From NCBI RefSeq assembly GCF_026914265.1, contig NC_069130.1:124001-188000 (forward strand): a stretch of DNA of 64,000 bases, given 5' to 3'. Shown here in pieces: positions 42,021-51,570 of this stretch. Below the pieces are notes generated by a model, which made no database searches, had not been told where the DNA came from, and saw nothing but the letters and a program-made list of their open reading frames with translations. This DNA comes from Mya arenaria. Lineage: Eukaryota > Mollusca > Bivalvia > Myida > Myidae. Within the stretch, counting starts at the first letter, position 1. Each line of letters starts with the position of its first letter. Both the position numbers and the translations under genes were made by a program.

Positions 42021-42512
42021 ATACAACCGCAATTTTCATTATCAAAATGAGTACTGTTCTGTTTCGTAGCCGTTCTGTTGCCAACTTACAGCGTTATTTG
42101 AGAGAAAGGGGTGTCACCTTCAGTGATTCTAGGAAACCTGCGTAAGTAGAACTCTGTAGTTTGGCAGAAAAGCTGAGGATTGAGGTTGATCCCGACGGAT
42201 TATTAGAAGATCGGTCTGAAGTCGTCTGTCAAAAGCTGATACTGAGTGACATGTGCCTTGTGTCTCCACAACGGCTCTCTGGGACTAGCGATCTGTCTAT
42301 CGTGCCAGTTCTGTCAATTTTTGACATTTACAATTACTTAATTACTTTAAATAACTATGATCACGCCTCCCTAAGGGCATATCACCAGCTTGAGGGATAT
42401 TCTATGTTCCGAGATGGCTATACACGAGGTATTGAGACGGTGCCATATCCAAATACTGGTAAGACTCTGTCAGTATGTAGTTGTTTTATATACTATAATT
42501 TGATAATGATAT

Positions 42513-42567
<55 letters not shown>
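42513..42567. repeat. ATG/GAT microsatellite
   Basis: About eighteen GAT units in the first intron of the accessory gene. They make an artificial poly-Met tail in the unspliced frame. Confidence 0.95.
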
Positions 42568-43009
42568 AAAAATCTTGTCATTATGCATGTACATTTACCA
42601 CCATTTTGAAACAAATAATGTTTTAAATAACATACAAATTACATGTGTGCATATAAATTTATATCATGAAGTTTAATAGGAAAGGTTATTTTTCAATTGT
42701 TTTATCAGACGCTAAATTAATTGTTATGCTATCATTGCAAGAGAAAACAATTCAGCAGCATATTTAATCATTGATGCATACAATGTATGTTTTATTCTTT
42801 GTTGCAGCCTTTGTTGCTATGAAAGCCAATGTGAAACCCCGGGCGAATGATACAGATCCAATATCCAAGAGAGGCTACTACAGCTGTTGGATCATGATGA
42901 AGAACAGTGACGAGGGATCCATTCAATCTGCTTATTGCAGTTGCAAAGGAGGGTAATGGTCTAATTTACTCTTCCTTAGCTACACTTCATGTTTAATACT
43001 TGTCACAGA

Positions 43010-43330
43010 TGCAGAAAAGTGTGTGGCCTGTCCCGGGAATCGGACCAGGGACCTGTTCTTGGAAGTTGTATGCTCTACCAACTGAGCTAATCAGCCCTGG
43101 ATAACTGATATATTCAATTAATAGAACTGTGACATAGATTCCCTCTAACTTGCTGGACCATATATCCACTGGCTTTATTTGTTAAACTGCAGTGCAAGTC
43201 TCATTGACATGCAGGGTACTGGCCACGGTCCCTTGTTGGGCACAATTTCTCACATACTCAGAAAAGTTTGACATCCTGTGCACAAAACATTATCTACCAA
43301 CTTAGATAACCGGCCCTGGATAACTTGTTT
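43010..43330 (-). repeat. Two tRNA-derived SINE-like heads in an ISL2EU intron
   Basis: On the minus strand from 43,101, TTAGCTCAGTTGGTAGAGCA (box A) and GGTCCGATTCCCGGG (box B) make a tRNA-like head. The acceptor and T stems are imperfect, so it is not a working tRNA gene. A more decayed head with TTATCTAAGTTGGTAGA lies at about 43,292-43,320. Both sit in the second intron of the accessory gene. Confidence 0.75.
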
Positions 43331-43913
43331 TCTCTGATCTGTATAACAGTTCAGTACTATGAACTTGAGTTATACAAAAACATCCATAGATATAATCTTA
43401 TATTTAATTTGTTATTTTAGATCATATTTTATCATAGCTTACTTATTGATACTCTTATATAAACCCACTACAAATTATAAGATATAATTTGATGCCACAT
43501 ATTTATCTATAAGTTTGTTTAGGCATGGATGATTTGTGGCTGCTCATCTTAATACCATTGCTTTTTGATAGCATTGATCAATGCTGTCGACATGTTGTGG
43601 CAACCCTCTTCGAAGTCCTTGACTTTGTACAAGACTTCAATAAGACCAGCTGTACTTCAGGGCCATGTAAGTGAGTTCGGCGTGCTTCTCAGGCCGATCA
43701 ACTAGGCAAACCTATTCCTGCCTCACAACTTGAGACTTCAATTATGGTGGAGCCCAGGTATATTTCATTTGTCTTTAGTTAATTTACTTTAAGATAAGTT
43801 CTATATTTAGCACCCACCATATGAAATTGAGTTAGAGGTAATAGGTGAACTAAATGTTTTCTAAAAATAACCAGGCTGTGTCTGTATTAGTGATGAGCAC
43901 AGGCCAAGTATCT

Positions 43914-44024
43914 ATTTTGAGTTAATATAAGAATTGTAAAAAATAATTTCTCCTGCATTGTATGTTTTTTGATAAACATGTGTACACACAAATTATTTTT
44001 CTAATACTTATATTAACTCAAAAT
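43914..44024. repeat. Imperfect inverted repeat with 35-bp arms
   Basis: ATTTTGAGTTAATATAAG at 43,914 is matched in reverse complement by the sequence ending at 44,024, with a loop of about 40 bp. It lies between the two genes of the transposon and could be a small foldback insertion. Confidence 0.8.
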
Positions 44025-44912
44025 TATCTGCATAATACTACATGTACCAAAAACTGCTCCCCTATTAACTAGAAACCTGATGTACTGTGATTTTTGTAAC
44101 ATGTTTTAATGAAATATTAAAGGCTATAAAATATTTGATTAACATCCCTCACCCCTGTCTGAAACCAAATCAATAAGTTATATATATATTTATATAATCA
44201 TTTGGTATAATTTGTACAACAAGTATATTGCTTTCCTGATATTCAAACATGAAAACCATGAAAGGCAATATATCTACAATATTCAATAGTATGGTCCAAG
44301 GAAAACAATCACAATATTGCAATATGCTGACCTGCTATCTATGACAAATGTTACACACTGGCAAAGTTATTGTTAAATATTGTTTTGTTCAATATTTCAA
44401 GTACAATTGGAGCAATCTTTAAATGAACAAAATTCATATTTGTATTAATGTGTTATTGAATAACATATTCATATTGAAACATACAAGTCTCTCTCTGCAT
44501 GAGCTTTTGTACCATAATTGATGTATAAATACCATTAAACATTGTTCGATGTTTGCATCTATTGTATAGTCCATCTATCTTATGATATGATAAAAAAGCA
44601 AGTTATTTAATGAGGGAGTAATTGATCCAGTTGTTTTTGTGTACTTGTACCCAACTTTACCTACAAGATGTAGGTTTTAATGCTTGAGTGGAAATTCAAA
44701 ATTCAGGTTCAAGAATGTAATCACACATTTATTACCAAGTATTGGTACATACATATTGATTTCATACTTCCACTTTGGGTTTTGGTTTTATACAGAAGTA
44801 TACATTATTCCCTGACATAAGAACACATGTATATAAAATGCTTAATTTTTATACATAAAAAGACTGTATACTCATAAACCTATTTGGCAAAAAAGAGAAT
44901 GTGGCATATACT

Positions 44913-46559
44913 TTAGGCGAGACATGGCTGTAAGTTCCTAACAACTGCAACAATTGTTGTAATTTGCCTCAACAGAAATCGAAACTTCAATGGAATTATG
45001 CCTGACAAAATTTTAAAGGTCTTCATTCTTCGGATAGCTCTTTCAACATGAATTCTAACAGAGGCAATAGATCTTGAACGTTTAATTGCTTTACTGCTGA
45101 GGCAGTTTCCATGTGTAAATGCCGGTATATTTAGTGTAGTTTTCTTTGGAAGTAACAAGTGCCTTATATTAAAACCATGATCAGCCACTATATCATCGCC
45201 TTCTTCAATATTGTCTGTAAATCTTGAAACTTGTACAATTTTGGCATCACTTATAGAACCAGGGTAAATGTTAGATATAAATGTAATAGCCCCAGATGGA
45301 GATATACCAATTAATTGTTTGAATGTATTTGAATGCTTATAATTTGACCAGGTTGCCTTTTGAGCAGCTGGTCTCAATGGCTTTTGTACAAAATACTCAG
45401 TACAATCAATAATTGCACGTGTTCTTGGATATCTAGCAAATGATTGGGGTAAGTTTACTTTGACTATTTCTTTTGAAGGCCATATAATTAAAGCCTTTAA
45501 ACACTGGTGTAACAAATTGGCCCAAGAGATACAAATTCTACTGACATGACTATTAGATACACCAAACAGGTATGACATGTGTTTGTTTCCAAATCCCATT
45601 TGAATTTTAACTAAACAGAGTAACATTTCTATAAATAATGATTGTGATGTTCTTTTTCTCCCTCGGGTTTGGTTGGAACGTGGAGTGTTCTTGTATTTAC
45701 CATCCCAAAGCTTAGTATTTTGAGCTGTAGGCAATATCCAGTCAAAAAGCCAGAGAAGAAGTGCTACTGTTGGGAAACCAGTATATTGAAAACATGTAGC
45801 ATTGTTTTTTTTAAATATGGTGAATAAAGTCAACCGATGTGTTATCAGATGTCTGTGTTCCAAAGTCTTTTGTGCTACTAATACTCTCTATTTTAACAGC
45901 TGGGCTATTTTCGCACTGAATGATATCCTGAAACACAGGTAGGTTTAAATTGCATGGAAAGATATTTTCATGTGTGCTGTTATCAGTGCTAAAACTATCA
46001 CGGTTGGAATATGTCAATTTAGACTTTTTCGACTGCTGTTGAGGTGTTCTCCCCTCTGAAGGTCGTTTGCGACTTGAAGTGGCAATGGGTGTTGAGGTGT
46101 GGGTGGGGTAGATGGCAGGTATTGGATCTATGGCTCCCTCAAGGAAGTACTGAAAATAAATAAATTCATTGTTGTATCAGCTACAAAGTATTTAAGTTTT
46201 TACCAAAATACATTGACAAATAAACTTAAAGACAGTGTTAATACTCATAAAAAGTAATATCAAGCAACCACTGTCAATAATATAGGCCTGCATACTGCAC
46301 TTCCGATACGAATTCTTCATTTAACTAATATTTAGTCTTACGTCAGGACATAAACAAACATTCGAGCATACGAAATGATGTTTTTTTCAACCGATAGATC
46401 CTGATGTGGCCTGCCACAATTTTTGATCCACTGTTAACAACGGTCTTGGCTCTTTGTTGGTTTAGGAAATGGCTTAAAATAAACGTCTTTCATGTGTGGC
46501 TTGTCTTTATACCGACTGTCACTTTTGCAAGTTCCCCAACTGCCGCGTTTTGTAACCAT
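44913..46559 (-). pseudogene. ISL2EU THAP-DDE transposase, exons 46559..46342 and 46149..44913
   Basis: Exon 1 encodes a THAP-type DNA-binding domain (GTCKSD, VYFKPFPKPTKSQDRC, QWIKNCGRPH, HHFVCS) and ends at a GTAAGA donor. Exon 2 begins after TTTTCAG with YFLEGAIDPIPAIYP. The catalytic part, one open stretch to 44,913, has DDE_Tnp_4 signatures: IIDCTE, ADHGF and HVERAIRRMKTF give the likely D, D and E (residues 153, 228 and 274 of the 316-codon frame). Breaks: an in-frame TAA inside the THAP domain after DRC, a shift in an A-run near 46,385, and a shift near an A-run at about 45,815. The first 15 codons of the long frame are out of phase with the real protein. The core is well kept, so the element is not very old. 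Confidence 0.85.
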
Positions 46560-46637
46560 GTTGTGTTTATTCACTCTTAAAATACGATTGTTTTGCTAAA
46601 AACAGCGTTTAAATTTGGCGCTATCGATTGACTTTGT

Positions 46638-46701
46638 TTGTACCGGTGTCACGTGACGCAAATATTGGCAAAACCCACATACGGATTTCCGGGCTTGAAT
46701 T
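46638..46701 (-). repeat. Right terminal inverted repeat of the ISL2EU-type element
   Basis: Reverse-complement match to 41,955-42,020. The transposase start codon lies about 80 nt inside it. Confidence 0.85.
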
Positions 46702-47410
46702 ATTCCTGCAAAAAAATACACAAAAAAACACATGCAATTATAATACCGGACCAAACAAAGCAAAATATTAAATGACGATACAGAACCAAACGTTGTGAAA
46801 CATACAATAATAATACAGAAACAAACAAAATACATGTTTGTAAGCATAAACTAATGATGCAGAAACAAACATAGTAATATATGCAATAATACTTCATGAT
46901 TAATTATAGCAAAACATGCAACAATAAAAGAGAATCAATCATAGTAAAACATGCAATGATAATACAGAAACAATCATAGTAAAACATGCAATGATAATAC
47001 AGAAACAATCATAGTAAAATATGCAATGATAATACAGAAACAATCATAGTAAAACATGCAATGATAATACAGAAACAATCATAGTAAGACAGGCAATGAT
47101 AATACAGAAGCAAACATAGTAAAACATGCAATGATAATACAGAAACAATCCTAGTAAAACATGCAATGATAATACAGAAACAATCCTAGTAAAACATGCA
47201 ATGATACTACAGAAACAAACATAGTAAAACATGCAATGCAACACAGAAGCAAACATAGTAAAACATGCAATGATAATACAGAAACAATCCTAGTAAAACA
47301 TGCAATGATAATACAGAAACAATCCTAGTAAAACATGCAATGCAACACAGAAGCAATCATAGTAAAACATGCAATTATAATACAGATTCTAACATAGAAA
47401 AATATGCAAT
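46702..47410. repeat. 35-bp minisatellite (family A), about 19 copies, right part
   Basis: Units of 35 bp contain ATGCAATGATAATACAGAAA and ATAGTAAAAC. It is the continuation of 41,520-41,954 across the transposon. It also parallels the 32-bp array at 23,660-24,140 beyond TRIM unit 3. Confidence 0.95.
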
Positions 47411-47709
47411 ATTAAATATTATATAATATAATACAGTATAGAAACATGTATTGTTAAATTGCATATCAATTTCCCTTCACAAGCACAAACACCATTCGTT
47501 CGTTTAATAAGTTGAAACTTTTTTTTCTGTTTGGCAATTATGCATGTAATACATAAACTAACAAATTAGTTCAGGCTTGATAGACAGCATTGTTGATTTC
47601 GTTTACGTAATTATTTCAGTTTCCGTGATATAAATAAAATCAAGAATGCTTTTTTCTTGGTTCGTACTTAATTTAAATAAATGCTACTTGTAAAATACGT
47701 AGCGAAAGT
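47411..47709 (-). other. 3' flank of TRIM unit 4, paralogous to 27,290-27,563
   Basis: TTCCCTTCACAAGCA, TTTCTGTTTGGCAAT and AATACGTAGCGAAA occur in the same order as beyond TRIM unit 3. This is the retained 3' flank of a duplicated unit. Confidence 0.65.
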
Positions 47710-48230
47710 TTATATACGCTTGTAGACTGTCAAGCCATTATCATACCCTCCAACGCCAAGTGTCTTCTGTGTCGGAGAGTAAGTCACAGAATACGGAAAC
47801 CTTATCCTATCGTTCGTCCTCAGCATGGTCTTTATTCTTCCGTCGCGCCCAATAATCACCATCACTGTGTTGCTGCTAAAGCAACATACGATTATCTGAT
47901 CACCGCCTACGTCCACGAGACCGTTAGGATCAGACAGCTCTTTGTGTGAGAAAGTTTGAAGCAGTTCCCCTTGCAGGCTCAGCTGGACTACAGTGTGGTT
48001 GTACTTGTTTGATACGCAAATGGTGCTGACTTCGTCGTGGCTTATGGTGAAATAATGCGGAAAATCAAACACTGCCTGTTGAAGGGTTTTATTGTCAATG
48101 GATTGTAAAAGTTCTCTATTCACGGTTCTTACTTCAATTCGAGGCGACGTGTCCGTAAATGTCAAATAAAGCCTATCATCACTATGTGCTATTTCCCTAT
48201 CCTGACATTTTAATGCATTTATCAGTTTCA
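47710..48230 (-). pseudogene. TRIM-like propeller exon fragment, unit 4
   Basis: The C-terminal two thirds of a TRIM-unit second exon, in one open frame to the stop at 47,710. It aligns with units 2 and 3 through DDRLYLTF, PRIEVRT, ISHDEVSTICVSNKYNHTVV and GGGQ-type propeller strands. Homology ends abruptly near 48,230, just before the GNALETD region, and the codons beyond that point are unrelated. No B-box exon or intron is present upstream, and the unit's upstream flank resumes near 48,790. An internal deletion of the middle of the unit explains this. It is unlikely to make a folded propeller. Confidence 0.75.
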
Positions 48231-48789
48231 GCCGGTGGTAGGGCTGTTTACAGTGATTCATATTTGATTGCTGTCAATAAAAAGATTCAATGAAACAAAA
48301 AATGCATTTTTTTAACTTTGGATGTAGTTTTCACTTTCGAAGGATATCTTCTTATACAATAATATACAATAATACAGGGGCATGCCCAGTGGTCGAAATA
48401 TAAAAGATTTACTCTATTTAGTGACACAAAACACAAATTATATTAAAGACGAAATAATGAAATAAATGACAGCAATCACAAGTTGAATACTGGTGTGTGT
48501 CGGCTAAATGGACGAACCTTTATGTCAATTAAAATTGAATGTTTGACCAACTTAACAGCGATTTGATTGTCTTTATAAATTTAAAATATCTCATTGAACC
48601 CGAAAAGTAAAATTTTCTATTATCTCTGGTGATGTGCCTTACTAAGCATTTGCTATTGAGCATTTTTTCTGGGGTCGATTCGCAAACTGAGGTGATGATA
48701 TTTCTCAAATTGCCGAAATAACGCGTCTTACCCCCACATAGCGTTCTCCCTGAAGACCACGTACCAAAAAAGGAGGTGTATGGGGTTCA
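48231..48789. other. Non-coding join within the deleted TRIM unit 4
   Basis: No homology to the missing exons is seen here. The stretch separates the propeller fragment from the upstream flank copy. Confidence 0.35.
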
Positions 48790-49102
48790 GCCAACATCTC
48801 ACGACTGCGATCGCGGGTAAAGTAACCAGATATTTCCTATCGTATTCAACGTTTCAATGTTATTATGGACATTCCATAGGTATATTAATATTAACTTACC
48901 ACCGTTGTATTCCTGTTTTGCATTCACTTTCTATTTACATAAAATTGCCGCACCGATCATACCACATTTACTTCCTATATGAAACATGTTTGTTTGTCAC
49001 ATTCGAAAATTGGGATCAATAAAAGGCGGATATTTATTTAATTAGTTCATGATCTAGAATCTTCTCTATTCAACAAAATTATACGTTCGTTGTTCGTTGA
49101 TA
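48790..49102. repeat. Upstream-flank segment of the TRIM unit, copy 4
   Basis: GCGGGTAAAGTAACCAGATA resembles 3,792-3,812, AACTTACCACCGTTG resembles 33,674-33,688, and ATACGTTCGTTGTTCGTTGAT resembles 17,962-17,985. The homology ends where the foldback hairpin begins at 49,107. Confidence 0.6.
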
Positions 49103-49106
49103 TAGA

Positions 49107-49247
49107 GAATACTAGGTTAGTGCCGTGGATGGAGGAAGTTTATCTGGCAAGGCGGAGGAATTTATCGGGTGAGCCGAAGGCGAACCCGATAAAATCCGCA
49201 GCCGAGCCAGATAAACTTTCTCCACCCACGGCACTAACCTAGTATTC
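49107..49247. mobile_element. Foldback hairpin element 2
   Basis: Arms of 64 bp pair almost fully: GAATACTAGGTTAGTGCCGT at 49,107 against its reverse complement ending at 49,247. The loop is 13 nt (GAGCCGAAGGCGA). The arms differ at about ten positions. There is no coding capacity. Confidence 0.9.
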
Positions 49248-50419
49248 TATTTATCCTGTTACTTTGTTTAATTAAACACTATAAAACCTTAAAATTAATA
49301 AGAATCTTTAAAAGTAAGGGGGACAACTGTTTTTCCCTGTTGACGTCATCACACTCGGTATCCATGTTTAAATCGCCCCCAAAATAGTTCGTAAAACTGT
49401 TCAACTTTTTTAGTACGTTTATATTCAAAGTCATTGCATTTTAATACATCAATATCAATTCAAAACATAAAAATACTTTTAAACGTGCATAAGCATGGAT
49501 CAGTCTCTGAACATTATCTGATGATGTAACAATTATTCCGCAAGTCAGAGTACAGTACACAGGTCAAAATTCAAGATCACGAGTGTTTACAAACAATCGC
49601 AACATATTAAATGGATTTAAATGATGTTGATAGTGTTGAATGATCATAACTGCACCGGCAAAGAGATCATTCATTTCTGTTGTAAGTGAGATTTTGTCAT
49701 TCACCACAGAAATGGAATAAACTATCGACGAGTATCGTTGAATGCTGTTTCACAGTTTCCAGCATTTGCGGGTGGGGTAAGATTTTCACATCTCATGAAG
49801 ATTTCAGGTCGATTGTTTTGCCAGTGTCATTATTTTGCATAATGATGGGACTTTATGGGCGAGTGATTGCTGAGGTCGGCTGTTAGTGGTCCATTGATAA
49901 GATACTGAAACGGCAGTTCTGCTTTTCTTCTGACATTGCAGAATATATAAAAGAAGTTCGTTTTCGCGGTCACATGACCACCTGACTGTAGATAAACATC
50001 ACGTGGTCTACTATCCTAATAAACTAAAGTTTACACGGCACCTTGTTATTGGACCGATTTGTATGCAGGTGACAGGATAAAATGTTTTTTGTGTAAGTAA
50101 ATAAAAGTGTGCTCAAATACAGTGTGAATAGCTTGTGAGTATTTAAAACAGCCGAGGTTGAAAAATAATGAAACAAATGACAGATTCCATAAGCAAACAG
50201 AAACATAAAATTGAATTAAACATCGTGATTTATGATCATATATTTCATTTGCGATATTTAATTTGTACAGGCATTCGATCTACAACCGTATAACAATATT
50301 TATCAATATCAATATATATCATATCAATAGCCATGGTCGTATGCAACAATGTGTAAGCATTTATTTGAAGGTCTAAATAAAAACAGATCGTTTGCCTTGT
50401 TTCGATGGGTTTGAACGTT
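49248..50419. other. Non-coding, nothing recognised
   Basis: A short plus-strand open frame at 49,686-49,886 has no known domain. No repeat structure was identified. Confidence 0.35.
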
Positions 50420-50619
50420 CATTTTCCATAAAGCCCCCAAAATATCGAATCACCTATTCATAAAGCCCTCCAAATAAATACTTACCAAAACCTGAAGATC
50501 ATGTCCCTCAATAAACACATAATACGTAAACTCCTGTAATTAAAATATACAAAATACATGTCTACCAAATAAACAGAAACTAATAAGCCCTCCAAATAAC
50601 CAAAACAAATGTGAAAAAC

Positions 50620-50702
50620 TACAGAAACAAGCACAGTAGTAAAAAGTTTGTTTAAACATAAACCCGGTTTAATGGCACAGGGTAAATGCCAAAGACATAG
50701 AA
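50620..50702 (+). repeat. Dispersed repeat, CCCGGTT family, copy 2
   Basis: It matches 23,120-23,215 through AAACATAAACCCGGTT and GCCAAAGACATAGAA in the same orientation. It is part of the block that interrupts minisatellite D. Confidence 0.7.
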
Positions 50703-50810
50703 CACAAAAACAAAAATCAAAAACGAGAAACATGGATGAACAGCACAAAATTCCACAAGCAGCACAGTGCATACATATCATATATATATATAAAAAAATG
50801 TATTTGATCA

Positions 50811-50872
50811 AGAATTGTTAGGTACCGCTTTGGAACGGTCAGTAAAATGTAAATTTTCTGGGGGTTTAAACC
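50811..50872 (+). repeat. GGTACCGC 60-bp motif, copy 1
   Basis: GAATTGTTAGGTACCGCTTT and GGAACGGTCAGTAAAATG, followed by GGGGGTTTAAACC. It is nearly identical to 51,071-51,132 and, over its first 48 bp, to 53,528-53,575. Confidence 0.85.
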
Positions 50873-51070
50873 AGTTTACATGCACAAACCTCACTCTCAT
50901 CCAATCAATCCCGAATAAAGTAAAAACGTAAATGGTTGAACTCGTCAAATTATAGGTGTTTTTTACAGCATTTGTCCTTCTAGTTATTGCCATGATCTCG
51001 TTTTAATTGGAATTCTTCATTTTTTTCATTTTTCTATTCATATTTTAAAAAAAACTAGACGTGTTTATGA

Positions 51071-51132
51071 AGGATTGTTAGGTACCGCCTTGGAACGGTC
51101 AGTAAAATTTTAATTTACTGGGGGTTTAAACC
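51071..51132 (+). repeat. GGTACCGC 60-bp motif, copy 2
   Basis: Direct repeat of copy 1, 260 bp downstream, with the same GGGGGTTTAAACC end. Two direct copies could be the ends of an inserted element. Confidence 0.85.
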
Positions 51133-51570
51133 AAAACTTATTAAAAAAGCACTTATATTACCAATAACCTATATATAAGGATTGGAAATAGGTAAAAAGC
51201 TAAACTTTAAGTCCTCCAAATAAACAGTAATCTATATGTGAAGCCTTCTAAATAATACTAGTATTTACGTAAAGCCCCCTAAATATGTACAACGCTTTTA
51301 AAATAAACATTAACCTATACATAAAGATCTCCCCATTAACAATAACCCATACATAAAGCTCTCCAAATAAAGAATAACATTTACATAAAGCCCCAACCAT
51401 TATAGACAATAATCTAAACATAACTATCTCCGAATAAATATAACCTGTACATAAAGTCCGCCAAATAATCATTAACGTATATATAACACCCACCACCCAG
51501 AGAAACCATTACCTTACATAATGCCCTCCAGACAGACAATAATAAATCCATAAAGCCATCCAAATATACA

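Larger units (their letters stand above)
42047..43674 (+). pseudogene. ISL2EU accessory protein (SAP-like and SWIM zinc motif; YqaJ partner), exons 42047..42458, 42808..42952, 43572..
   Basis: The first exon starts with ATG at 42,047 and encodes an SAP-like start (LQRYLRERGVTFSDS) and an AEKLRIEVDPDG block. The donor at 42,459 (GTAAGA) joins the acceptor TTGCAG before 42,808; frame is kept. The second exon holds a SWIM-like zinc motif, CSCKGG. Its donor at 42,953 joins an acceptor before 43,572, where IDQCCRHVVATLFEVLDF supplies the remaining Cys and His. Disabling changes are an in-frame TAA at 42,143 and a TGA at 43,672; a good GTAAGTGAG donor also lies at 43,667. The YqaJ nuclease domain normally following is not visible up to the transposase gene, so the 3' part is deleted or eroded. 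Splice joins agree in phase and with the family pattern. Confidence 0.7.
41955..46701. mobile_element. ISL2EU-type DNA transposon, 4.75 kb, broken
   Basis: Terminal inverted repeats of about 65 bp match: CCCGGAAAT and GTCACGTGATGCCGGTACAA on the left against CCCGGAAAT and GTCACGTGACACCGGTACAA read inward from the right. The flanks join as AGTAAT/ATTCCTGC with AT on both sides, a candidate 2-bp target duplication. Inside are two convergent spliced genes: a THAP-DDE transposase (minus, from the right) and a SAP/SWIM-type protein (plus, from the left). ISL2EU elements are known to pair such a transposase with a YqaJ nuclease-type protein. Both genes are broken here and the YqaJ nuclease region is not seen. 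A SINE-like dimer, an ATG microsatellite and an imperfect inverted repeat lie inside. Superfamily assignment is from remembered family features. Confidence 0.85.
50420..51570. repeat. Degenerate minisatellite D, interrupted
   Basis: Units of roughly 35-40 bp built on CATAAAGCCCTCCAAATAAA occur at 50,420-50,610 and again at about 51,190-51,570. The middle (about 50,612-51,170) is unrelated and contains the CCCGGTT dispersed repeat and two 60-bp GGTACCGC motifs, so it looks like an insertion that split the array. Confidence 0.7.

Noticed and set aside
42161-42676. 171-codon open frame ending in a poly-Met run
   Set aside because: The frame runs past a good splice donor at 42,459 into an ATG microsatellite, and its real start is upstream at 42,047.
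43025-43101. tRNA gene on the minus strand
   Set aside because: Box A and box B are present, but the acceptor and T stems have mismatches and a second degraded head follows, as in a SINE.
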